5,777 nt of DNA, from assembly GCA_027489475.1 (NCBI GenBank), contig JAIXZQ010000118.1, positions 1 to 5,777 on the forward strand, in the 5' to 3' direction. Both the position numbers and the translations under genes were made by a program. Every line of letters begins with the position of its first letter. Position 1 is the first letter of the stretch. Positions 1 to 5,140 of this stretch are shown here, in pieces. Below the pieces are notes generated by a model. That model was not told where the DNA came from. It ran no database searches and saw only the letters and a program-made list of their open reading frames with translations. The DNA comes from Methylophilus sp. GTDB taxonomy: Bacteria > Pseudomonadota > Gammaproteobacteria > Burkholderiales > Methylophilaceae.

Positions 1-3
1 GAT

Positions 4-15
4 CAGACGCGTCTG
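4..15. repeat. 12-bp perfect palindrome near left edge
   Basis: CAGACGCGTCTG reads identically on both strands. It lies about 150 nt before the first gene. Nothing around it identifies a function. A palindrome of this size can be chance, a protein-binding site, or part of a feature cut by the window edge. The rest of 16-150 shows no convincing promoter or gene; open frames there are short and do not look like protein. Confidence 0.3.
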
Positions 16-165
16 CGTTCAAGGTCGCTCGCTTCAGTGCCTTGCAGCTCCGCGCAATAGTTTGCATCCGCAACCCCTTTGCTCACCGTCTTATTCGTCT
101 GGTCGCTTTTCTCCCCATGACGCAGCAGGAATTGTCCCAACGCGATTTAACGAAGGAGAACCAAT

Positions 166-378
166 ATGACTGACACAACAACCAAATCCCGCCCAAGCCA
201 CCGTTTGTTCAACGTAACAGGTGATGGCGAAAACGCCCGCTGGACTGACATAGGCGTTGCATGGTCAACCAGGGACGGCAAAGGCTTCACGCTCGCACTC
301 AATGCCATCCCCGTAAACGGTCGGATCGTTATGCGCATCAACGAAGATAAGCCAACCGCCAACAAGAAGAGGAGCTAA
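166..378 (+). CDS. Small conserved plasmid-type protein, 70 aa, function unknown
   Basis: The start is well supported: AAGGAG at 153-158 lies 7 nt before the ATG. The protein has a polar N-terminal tail, then a compact core at residues 22-58 with a WTDIGVAW motif (26-33), a DGKGF motif (37-41) and a NAIPVNGRIVMR strand pair (46-57), and a lysine-rich tail. From memory, this W-x-x-I-G-x-A-W ... D-G-K-G-F ... L-P-x-x-G-R pattern is common in small uncharacterised proteins on proteobacterial plasmids and integrative elements. No catalytic residue or membrane segment is evident. The basic end and short beta-rich core could suit nucleic-acid or protein binding, but that is inference. It converges with the 59-residue minus-strand gene at 412-591; the two stops are 33 nt apart, across a stem-loop. 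Confidence 0.8.
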   Translation: MTDTTTKSRPSHRLFNVTGDGENARWTDIGVAWSTRDGKGFTLALNAIPVNGRIVMRINEDKPTANKKRS

Positions 379-382
379 CGCT

Positions 383-393
383 CCCCTTCGGGG
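383..393 (+). terminator. Minor UUCG-type hairpin after the 70-aa gene
   Basis: CCCC-TTC-GGGG can form a short GC hairpin 4 nt after the TAA at 376-378; in RNA it can also fold with a UUCG tetraloop. No T-run follows, so it is at best a weak or stabilising 3' element working with the larger stem at 400-427. Confidence 0.3.
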
Positions 394-399
394 CTTCGC

Positions 400-427
400 T
401 GGTTCAGCCCCTTACGGGGCTGGACCA
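400..427. terminator. 12-bp stem-loop between convergent genes, terminator-like without T-run
   Basis: TGGTTCAGCCCC (400-411) pairs with GGGGCTGGACCA (416-427) through 12 consecutive pairs, one of them G-T, around a TTAC loop. The loop contains the TAA stop (412-414, minus strand) of the 59-residue gene, so the distal arm is the end of that coding sequence. Neither side has a run of T, so it is not a textbook intrinsic terminator. It may still act as a two-way 3' end block or RNA stabiliser for two convergent genes. A protein-binding or replication-linked site cannot be ruled out. Confidence 0.5.
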
Positions 428-591
428 CGGCGAGCAAACTCTTGATCGATCATCGCGAGTGCGGATTGCGCAGCGTTCAGATCGCGTTGCGATGCTGAAA
501 CCGCAAGGCTCGCTTGCTGGAAAAGTGCCGCAAGTTGTGGGCGTGATTTACGTGCAAGATCAGCACGGGTTATTTTGATGATTGTATTCAT
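412..591 (-). CDS. Small plasmid-type protein, 59 aa, function unknown
   Basis: Read on the minus strand, ATG at 591-589 opens a 60-codon frame ending in TAA at 414-412. A perfect AGGAGG (complement of 599-604) sits 7 nt upstream, the strongest ribosome site in the window, which makes this small gene convincing. The product begins MNTIIKITRADLARKSRPQL and continues as an alanine-, glutamine- and serine-rich amphipathic helix (roughly residues 18-53), ending in RRGPAP. No membrane segment, cysteine or catalytic motif is present. The T-R-A-D/E-L-A-x-K opening followed by a short helical segment resembles small uncharacterised proteins I associate with proteobacterial plasmid backbones. A role as a small helical DNA- or protein-binding factor is inference. 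Its promoter is not obvious, but dyads at 613-633 and 669-680 lie directly upstream and could control it. Confidence 0.75.
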   Translation of the reverse strand: MNTIIKITRADLARKSRPQLAALFQQASLAVSASQRDLNAAQSALAMIDQEFARRGPAP

Positions 592-612
592 TTGGATTCC
601 TCCTGTTGTTTG

Positions 613-633
613 CGCCGCTCACTGTGAGCCGCG
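613..633. promoter_or_regulatory. Dyad GCTCAC-T-GTGAGC, possible operator
   Basis: GCTCAC and GTGAGC (617-629) are perfect inverted arms around a single T. After one C/C mismatch, three more pairs extend the dyad to 613-633. It lies 8 nt upstream of the AGGAGG (599-604) of the 59-residue gene, where it could be bound by a dimeric regulator or fold in the 5' leader of that mRNA. The regulator is unknown. Confidence 0.4.
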
Positions 634-668
634 TTGGAGAAATCAGTTCCGTGCCTGAATGAAGGTGC

Positions 669-680
669 ATCACTTGTGAT
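669..680. promoter_or_regulatory. Dyad ATCAC-TT-GTGAT, possible operator
   Basis: Perfect 5-bp arms surround a TT centre. The inner TCAC/GTGA half-sites match those of the dyad at 617-629, and a weaker relative, CACT-G-AGTG, occurs at 763-771. The shared half-site suggests one regulator binding several sites. Such short dyads also arise by chance. Confidence 0.35.
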
Positions 681-842
681 CGAAACAAAGTGGAGAAGGA
701 TTAGCTTCGCGCCTTGCACCAAAAACCATTCAGACACCGGTATGTTCGGAGACTTAGCGGATCACTGAGTGGCGTGAACAACAGGGGGTAATCAGGATCA
801 CCAAACGGCCTGATTGATCGTAGCGAAGGCGTCCTATAGCTC

Positions 843-870
843 TTGGGCATATATTTCATACGTATATAAT
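843..870 (+). promoter_or_regulatory. Candidate promoter upstream of the AbiE operon
   Basis: TTGGGC (843-848) and a perfect TATAAT (865-870) are 16 nt apart, close to a sigma-70 layout. The -35 match is only partial. A start here would leave a leader of about 95 nt that covers the second promoter-like site and the inverted repeat at 940-968. The embedded ATACGTAT palindrome (858-865) overlaps the spacer and could be a binding site. Confidence 0.35.
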
Positions 871-923
871 CGCGAGAAATGAGAATTTCGGTAACTACAA
901 TGTACTAGACATCGGCGATTGAT

Positions 924-937
924 TGGTATACTATAAT
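924..937 (+). promoter_or_regulatory. Extended -10 promoter candidate for the AbiE operon
   Basis: TGG-TATACT (924-932) is an extended -10 motif, and a TATAAT follows at 932-937. No good -35 is seen 16-18 nt upstream, which an extended -10 can tolerate. Transcription would begin at about 939-944, inside or just before the inverted repeat at 940-968 and about 30 nt before the TTG start at 972. That geometry suits autorepression of a toxin-antitoxin operon. Confidence 0.4.
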
Positions 938-939
938 TG

Positions 940-968
940 CTTAAATTCACCTAAAGTGAGAAATTAAG
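940..968. promoter_or_regulatory. Imperfect inverted repeat, candidate AbiEi operator
   Basis: CTTAAATTCAC (940-950) and GTGAGAAATTAAG (956-968) are near-complementary arms around CTAAA, with the outer CTTAA/TTAAG perfect and a short bulge near the centre. It sits between the extended -10 box and the start at 972. AbiEi antitoxins of characterised systems bind inverted repeats in their own promoter and repress it, so this is the natural operator candidate. The right arm also supplies GTGAG/GAGAA, the only ribosome-site-like purine run before the TTG. Confidence 0.45.
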
Positions 969-971
969 CCG

Positions 972-1778
972 TTGAAATATATGTCACCCTCATTGCCGGA
1001 AGGCCGCCAACATTTGGTATCACTCGTGCGTCAATCCGGCGACGTGATCCATGTGGCAGATGCTGCACGAATCTTGGGTGTTGATGGATCGCTTGCCGCA
1101 AAGAAACTAGCACGGTGGACAAAACAAGGTTGGTTGCGTCGGGTGGGACGCGGAGCATATTTGCCCGCGCCGCTGGATTCGCTTGGAAGCGAACACGTCC
1201 TAGATGATCCTTGGGTTCTCGTTCCAGCTCTTTTCTCGCCTGCCTATGTCGGCGGCAGAGCCGCAGCTCAGCATTGGGATTTGACCGAGCAGATATTCAA
1301 CGACGTTGTTGTGTTCACGTCAAATGCTGTTCGTGAGAAATCTCAAATCCGACATGGCGTGCCATTCACGATCACGCATATCGACGAGAGCCGAATGTTT
1401 GGCACCGTCGTGGTATGGCGTGGTAATAGTAAGGTGCACGTGTCTGATCCACATCGAACGATCATTGATATGCTTAATGACCCGACTATTGGCGGTGGCA
1501 TTCAGCAGGTATCTGATTGCCTCACCGAATATTTTAAGCGGCCAGATCGAGACGATAACAAACTGATCGCTTACGCTGAGAAACTTGGTAACGGCGCAGT
1601 TTTCAAACGTCTGGGATTTTTGGTTGAAGGGCGTGATGACGCCTCCGGTCTAAAGGCAGCCTGTGCTCAGCGATTGACCAAGGGCAATGCGCGTCTTGAT
1701 CCTACGCTTGAATCGCCACGTCTCATTTCACGATGGAAATTGTGGGTGCCGTCATTCTGGGTTGGTCGCCATGATTGA
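972..1778 (+). CDS. abiEi: AbiEi-type antitoxin / transcriptional autorepressor (type IV TA)
   Basis: The 268-residue product is an AbiEi family antitoxin. In characterised AbiE systems it represses its own operon through a winged helix and neutralises the toxin without a stable toxin-antitoxin complex. Residues 12-65 read as a winged helix: VADAARILGVDGSLAAKKLA, then LARWTKQGWLRRVGRGAYLP as recognition helix plus wing. The C-terminal antitoxin domain shows the family's YVGGRAAAQHWDLTEQ (92-106), VVVFTS (112-117), HVSDPHRTIIDMLND (156-170), GGGIQQ (174-179) and a closing LDPTLESPRLISRWKLWVP (242-260). The length is normal. The start is uncertain: TTG at 972 has a weak GAGAA site 8-9 nt upstream, while ATG at 981 lacks a good site; the difference is three residues. 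The last 8 nt overlap the toxin start, so the pair is translationally coupled. A dyad at 940-968 is the likely operator. Confidence 0.93.
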   Translation: MKYMSPSLPEGRQHLVSLVRQSGDVIHVADAARILGVDGSLAAKKLARWTKQGWLRRVGRGAYLPAPLDSLGSEHVLDDPWVLVPALFSPAYVGGRAAAQHWDLTEQIFNDVVVFTSNAVREKSQIRHGVPFTITHIDESRMFGTVVVWRGNSKVHVSDPHRTIIDMLNDPTIGGGIQQVSDCLTEYFKRPDRDDNKLIAYAEKLGNGAVFKRLGFLVEGRDDASGLKAACAQRLTKGNARLDPTLESPRLISRWKLWVPSFWVGRHD

Positions 1779-3192
1779 TCGTCGCGAGATACTCGACATG
1801 GCGACACAGATGTCGCTTAATCCCCATGTCGTCGAAAAGGACTATGTGCTTGGTTGGATGCTGGCGGGTATCGCATCACATCCAATCCTGCGCGAGACTT
1901 GGGTGTTCAAAGGCGGGACCTGTCTCAAGAAATGCTATTTTGAAACTTATCGATTTTCGGAAGACCTCGATTTTACATTGACTGATCCCAGTCAGATAAA
2001 CGAGGAATTTTTAAAAACGGCTTTCGCGGAAATCGGGGCATGGATTTATGAGCAAACAGGTATCGAGGTTCCAGCCGCCGAACAGAAATTTGACATCTAC
2101 AAAAATCCGCGCGGCACAATTTCGTGTGAAGGCAAGATCAAATATCGAGGGCCAGTTTCACCGCGCGATATGCCTGGCATCAAGCTCGATCTAACTGCCG
2201 ATGAACGGTTGGTTTTGCCGCCAGTGCGTGTGCCGGTTTTTCACCCATACACTGATACGCCAGAGCAAGGAATCGATGTTCTTTCGTATGCTTACGAAGA
2301 GGTATTCGGCGAAAAAATCCGCGCGCTTGGCGAACGTACGAGACCACGCGATCTATACGATGTCGTGAACCTTTTCCGCAACGACGATGCGCGGCCGCCT
2401 CCATCAGTGTTGCTCAATGTGCTTGGCCAGAAGTGCGAATTCAAGGGCATCAATGTTCCTACATTGGCCGATCTTGAACCGCATCGTCAGGAATTGATGG
2501 GGCTATGGAGCAGTATGCTAAAGCATCAGCTTCCCGTCTTGCCACCATATGAGTCATTTTGGGATGAGCTTCCCAATTTTTTTGATTGGATCAATGGCGG
2601 CGCAGCACCAGTGGCACCAATTGCCTATGCTAATGATGGTAGTGAAACAGTCCTTCGTGATCGCAATCTCCGCTTGCCGGTGTCGGGCGCTGTACAATCA
2701 ATAATTGAAATTATTCGATTTGGTGCTGCAAACCGTTTGCTCGTAGAACTCGACTACCAAGGGTCAACGCGACGTATCGAGCCATATTCGCTGCGCAGAA
2801 CCGCCGACGGGCATATCATTCTTCATGCACTTCGAGAAGGAACCGGCGAACACCGGAGCTATCGCTTAGACCGCATGCAGGGAGCACTAGTAACGAACCA
2901 AAGCTTTGTTCCAAAATATGAGATCGAGCTAACACCGAGAGGGCCTGTTTCAATTGTACCTTCGCCTGTGCGTACAATACCGCCCGCTTTTCTCGCACAG
3001 CGCGCAACGCGATTACGCGCGGCTCCTCACAAGAAGGCAAGCAGCCCTGACTTTGCGAAACCCACGCACACCTACCAGTGCCCAATGTGCAGTAAGAAAT
3101 TCAAACGCGACACATATGATGCAAAGCTGAATTCGCACAAAAACCAGTGGGGCCAACCTTGCTCCGGTCGCACTGGATTTCTTGTAAGTTAG
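1771..3192 (+). CDS. abiEii: AbiEii-type nucleotidyltransferase toxin fused to WYL-like and zinc-finger-like domains
   Basis: The 473-residue product joins three parts. Residues 1-275 are an AbiEii/AbiGii nucleotidyltransferase: VFKGGTCLKK (45-54) then RFSEDLDFTL (61-70), giving GG-T ... D65-x-D67; IKLDLT (137-142) with a third acidic D140; and EEVFGEKIRALGERT followed by RPRDLYD (176-197), the conserved K/R-RDLYD motif. All key polymerase-beta-fold acids are intact, so it should be active. Relatives modify nucleotides or tRNA and cause reversible growth arrest. Residues about 305-390 are a WYL-like domain: NRLLVELDYQG, RRIEPYSLRR, GHIILHAL in place of W-Y-L, and HRSYRLDRMQGA. Residues 437-464 hold C437-x2-C440-x15-H456-x7-C464, a C2HC zinc-finger-like end. 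Typical AbiEii proteins, about 300 residues, lack these. ATG 1771 overlaps abiEi by 8 nt; the frame is open upstream to 1687, but only inside abiEi. WYL and zinc roles are inferred from family. Confidence 0.92.
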   Translation: MIDRREILDMATQMSLNPHVVEKDYVLGWMLAGIASHPILRETWVFKGGTCLKKCYFETYRFSEDLDFTLTDPSQINEEFLKTAFAEIGAWIYEQTGIEVPAAEQKFDIYKNPRGTISCEGKIKYRGPVSPRDMPGIKLDLTADERLVLPPVRVPVFHPYTDTPEQGIDVLSYAYEEVFGEKIRALGERTRPRDLYDVVNLFRNDDARPPPSVLLNVLGQKCEFKGINVPTLADLEPHRQELMGLWSSMLKHQLPVLPPYESFWDELPNFFDWINGGAAPVAPIAYANDGSETVLRDRNLRLPVSGAVQSIIEIIRFGAANRLLVELDYQGSTRRIEPYSLRRTADGHIILHALREGTGEHRSYRLDRMQGALVTNQSFVPKYEIELTPRGPVSIVPSPVRTIPPAFLAQRATRLRAAPHKKASSPDFAKPTHTYQCPMCSKKFKRDTYDAKLNSHKNQWGQPCSGRTGFLVS

Positions 3193-3204
3193 ATTATAGA
3201 GCTG

Positions 3205-3270
3205 TCAGCCTAAGTTTAAGCCCTAGTCACGAACAAGCCCGGGCACTTGCTTACGGCCTTCGTGCAACTG
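3205..3270 (-). pseudogene. Decayed second copy of the relaxase gene 3' end
   Basis: Read on the minus strand, this piece encodes QLHEGRKQVPGLVRD, stop, GLNLG, stop. The intact relaxase ends RMREGREQSTARVRDKGLDLG, stop. A hand alignment of the 62 nt ending at 3270 against those ending at 3940 gives 45 identities with no gap. The lysine codon AAG of the relaxase is TAG here, and the original stop position is kept as TGA (3207-3205). Similarity fades beyond 3270, so only the tail remains. The frame is open upstream to an ATG at 3351-3349 that overlaps the kinase-like gene's end, giving a 42-codon frame with no well-placed ribosome site; I do not call it a gene. The copy marks an old junction between two mobilization modules. 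Confidence 0.7.
3205..3270 (-). repeat. Direct repeat copy A (relaxase tail), partner at 3875-3940
   Basis: This 66-nt segment is in the same orientation as 3875-3940, with a 670-nt period. Together the two copies bracket the kinase-like gene. At roughly 73% identity they are too diverged to be a recent tandem duplication and better fit tails of two related relaxase genes. Confidence 0.65.
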
Positions 3271-3340
3271 GTTCGACCAAGTGAAATTATTGAACCAAAT
3301 AAGTTTTTGCAGACTTTCTATGAACTTGTTTCTGGTCTGG

Positions 3341-3832
3341 TCAAAACTCATCCTTGTGCCAAAACTCAATTTCGCGTGTAGCAAAATCGATGATCTTTGT
3401 TATCACCCCATCTACCTCCAAGACTGAAATGTCAGAAGTGTGCCTTATTCCTATATCAGCCAACTTGCTTCGGATTTTCGCCAAGTTGCTGAATTTACTT
3501 GTAGTGCCAGCCTTCACAAAACCACCAAAAAGATACTCCATCTCAAATCCAAGATCAGTGTGAAATCCTTGGTGATTAGAAGGTAGACCCTGCACTGATA
3601 CAGGCGGTCCGATTGGACCAAAAAAACGTGGGGCTAGATCAGACATGTTGTTATTGAATAACAACTCGTAAGCCTCCACTTCAGCTTGAAATGTCATCTC
3701 CGCTATGTGACGCTCAGTCATAGCTTGAAACAGTTTTATCACGGTGCTTCTTTGATCGTTTTTGAATATCGCCCCAAACGCGCCTTCATCGATATACTCA
3801 TACCTAAAACCCGCGTATTCGAACCACATCAT
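3341..3832 (-). CDS. Small protein-kinase-fold protein, 163 aa, possibly a pseudokinase
   Basis: The protein reads like a compressed kinase fold. Residues 11-23 have a glycine-rich loop (DEGAFGAIF), VIKLF (31-35) carries the ATP-lysine candidate K33, E51 or E53 can be the helix-C glutamate, FEMEYLFGG (96-104) resembles a hinge, and KIIDFATRE (146-154) resembles the metal-binding DFG with Ala for Gly. The catalytic loop is poor: GIRHTSDISVLEVDG (128-142) is about three residues short of H-x-D-x4-N and lacks a clear catalytic Asp-Asn pair. At 163 residues it is well below the usual 250 or more. It may be a pseudokinase, a minimal kinase or a degraded gene; the frame is intact. It starts 42 nt after the relaxase stop on the same strand, probably in the same operon, with no strong ribosome site (tandem ATGs at 3832 and 3829). 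It is visibly AT-richer than the relaxase gene and lies between relaxase-tail repeats, so it looks like acquired cargo. Confidence 0.65.
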   Translation of the reverse strand: MMWFEYAGFRYEYIDEGAFGAIFKNDQRSTVIKLFQAMTERHIAEMTFQAEVEAYELLFNNNMSDLAPRFFGPIGPPVSVQGLPSNHQGFHTDLGFEMEYLFGGFVKAGTTSKFSNLAKIRSKLADIGIRHTSDISVLEVDGVITKIIDFATREIEFWHKDEF

Positions 3833-3863
3833 TTTATAGACCTATAAGAAATTGCTGATCAAA

Positions 3864-3879
3864 GGTAGTGTTTTCTACC
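3864..3879 (-). terminator. Weak stem-loop over the relaxase stop codon
   Basis: On the minus strand GGTAG-AAAACA-CTACC forms a 5-bp perfect stem with a 6-nt loop, followed by TTTG. The TAG stop of the relaxase is in the first arm. The stem is short and the T-run minimal, so at most it attenuates transcription into the kinase-like gene. TTGATC followed 18 nt later by TATAAA, just before 3832, could be a promoter for a nearly leaderless kinase transcript, but this is weak. Confidence 0.3.
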
Positions 3880-3940
3880 CTAAATCCAAGCCCTTGTCAC
3901 GGACGCGCGCAGTCGATTGCTCACGGCCTTCACGCATCCG
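3875..3940 (-). repeat. Direct repeat copy B (3' end of the intact relaxase gene)
   Basis: This is the intact partner of 3205-3270 and encodes the last 21 residues plus stop of the relaxase. It defines the right-hand boundary of the segment holding the kinase-like gene. Confidence 0.65.
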
Positions 3941-5140
3941 GCGGAACTTGGCAGAATCTCGATAAAGCGCGAGCACTTGTTCGGCTTCACGACGACGGGC
4001 GGTTTTGATGTTCGATTGAAGCTCTTGGCGTTCTTTGAGTTGAGTGGTGATCAGCCCATGCCGTTCATTGCGATCACGCTCTTTGGCAAATTGAACCTCA
4101 AGCTCATTCTGTTTGCGCACTTTGAAATAGCGACCCGTCATAAAATCCCAAACGCCAGCCCAGCCTTTGCGCGTGCGGTTTGATCGTTCGCGCTGTTCAG
4201 CATCCCAGCGGTCTTTGAGCTTGGTATCAAACTCTTTTCGCGCGGTTTGGTGCGCGTCTGTCAGTTTTTGCTTTTGCTCGACTAAAGGCTTCATGGCGTT
4301 TACAGCCATTCGCTTTGCTTCAGCGATATAGGACGACAAACGAGGCGCGATCTTTTCACCGATCAATGCTTTAGTTTCATTAACGCTCCGAAGCTGGTTT
4401 GGATCACCCAGCTTCGCGTTGACCTCTTTTGTCTTCCCGTCGATCAGCCGTGAAAGCGCAAACGGTTCGCCGTCAAGTGTGAGCACGACATGCCCACGAC
4501 GATCACCGCGTGCGAGGTAAAGCCCGCGCTCTTCGAGCGCGTTTGTGAATGCCGACACGCCGTCAGATCGTTTCCAACAATCTTGCACAGCGGATTTAAG
4601 TTCGCGGGGATCAAGCCCCGCACGCTTTGCCTGTTGCCATTCTTTGAGCGTGAAGCTTGTGGGATCGCGAAGCTTTGGATTCTCAAATCCCTTGGGCATT
4701 GCCCAGCCATTTTCGATATAGAGCTGCTTTGCTAGTTCACCCAGCTTGGTCTTGAAGAAGGGCAGGTGCTTTGCCGTCATCGTGTCAGCGTCGATCCGCG
4801 ACCAAACAGCATGCGCATGACGGCGACCTTCCTTTTCATGGAACACTATAATGCGCGGTTGACCTTTCAGCCCGAGCCGTTCTTCAATATCGTTGATTGC
4901 CTTCTCAAATACCTCGACCCGCACACTCTCATGTGCGGGCGGGCTGAGCGAAACCGAGAACAGAAATTGTTTGCATTTTGTGCCTTTTGAGAGCGCGTAA
5001 GCCTCATTCATCGCCCCGTGCAGCGTCTCGGACATGAAGCCGCTAATCTCGTGCAATTCAACATGCTCATTTTCATCGGTGCGCAAAAGGTGTGTCGCCA
5101 ATTGCTTTGCGCCAGACCGTTGAGAGGCTTTGAGGATCAT
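3875..5140 (-). CDS. Relaxase / mobilization nuclease (MobA type)
   Basis: The relaxase nicks oriT and pilots the strand during transfer. In this 421-residue protein residues 1-160 form the relaxase domain: MILKASQRSGAKQLATHLLR at the start, CKQFLFSVSLSPP (56-68), and the metal-binding motif HEKEGRRHAHAVWSRID (101-117) with H108-x-H110 as the histidine pair. Residues 160-260 include FTLKEWQQAKRAG and ERGLYLARGDRRGHVVL, typical of alphaproteobacterial members. Residues 275-405 are highly charged and probably coiled coil, with a conserved-looking GWAGVWDFMTGRYFKV (326-341) in the middle. No tyrosine occurs before Y48, so the usual N-terminal nucleophile is not evident; H17 is an alternative. 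The start codon overlaps the mobC stop as ATGA, so the two are coupled. The last 66 nt recur in decayed form at 3205-3270. Confidence 0.93.
   Translation of the reverse strand: MILKASQRSGAKQLATHLLRTDENEHVELHEISGFMSETLHGAMNEAYALSKGTKCKQFLFSVSLSPPAHESVRVEVFEKAINDIEERLGLKGQPRIIVFHEKEGRRHAHAVWSRIDADTMTAKHLPFFKTKLGELAKQLYIENGWAMPKGFENPKLRDPTSFTLKEWQQAKRAGLDPRELKSAVQDCWKRSDGVSAFTNALEERGLYLARGDRRGHVVLTLDGEPFALSRLIDGKTKEVNAKLGDPNQLRSVNETKALIGEKIAPRLSSYIAEAKRMAVNAMKPLVEQKQKLTDAHQTARKEFDTKLKDRWDAEQRERSNRTRKGWAGVWDFMTGRYFKVRKQNELEVQFAKERDRNERHGLITTQLKERQELQSNIKTARRREAEQVLALYRDSAKFRRMREGREQSTARVRDKGLDLG

Larger units (their letters stand above)
605..971. other. Non-coding regulatory stretch between divergent genes
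   Basis: These 367 nt separate the minus-strand 59-residue gene from the plus-strand AbiE operon. No frame on either strand has a plausible start with ribosome site and more than a few codons. The left half (605-800) is GC-balanced and carries three small TCAC/GTGA dyads. The right half (840-970) is clearly AT-richer, with TATA-type boxes at 865-870 and 924-937 and an inverted repeat at 940-968. I read it as a shared regulatory region; no transcript start can be fixed from sequence. Confidence 0.55.

Noticed and set aside
1..168. Open frames at the left edge, including one read from base 2 to a TGA at 166-168
   Set aside because: The translation is rich in Ser, Pro, Cys and Arg, with no recognisable pattern, and runs through the ribosome site of the 70-residue gene. 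I cannot support a partial gene.
637..964. GAGAAAT occurring three times (637-643, 874-880, 958-964)
   Set aside because: A 7-mer of low complexity in AT-rich leader sequence; no regular spacing and no paired arms at two of the three sites.
964..1158. Minus-strand frame opposite the start of abiEi, and similar frames opposite other genes (2180-2404, 2816-3085, 4444-4710)
   Set aside because: They are shadows of well-supported coding sequences, without ribosome sites or recognisable products.
1687..1770. Upstream extension of the AbiEii frame starting at 1687
   Set aside because: The extra 28 codons lie entirely inside abiEi in another frame and read as non-protein-like. The family N-terminus begins at the MIDRREIL sequence, ATG 1771.
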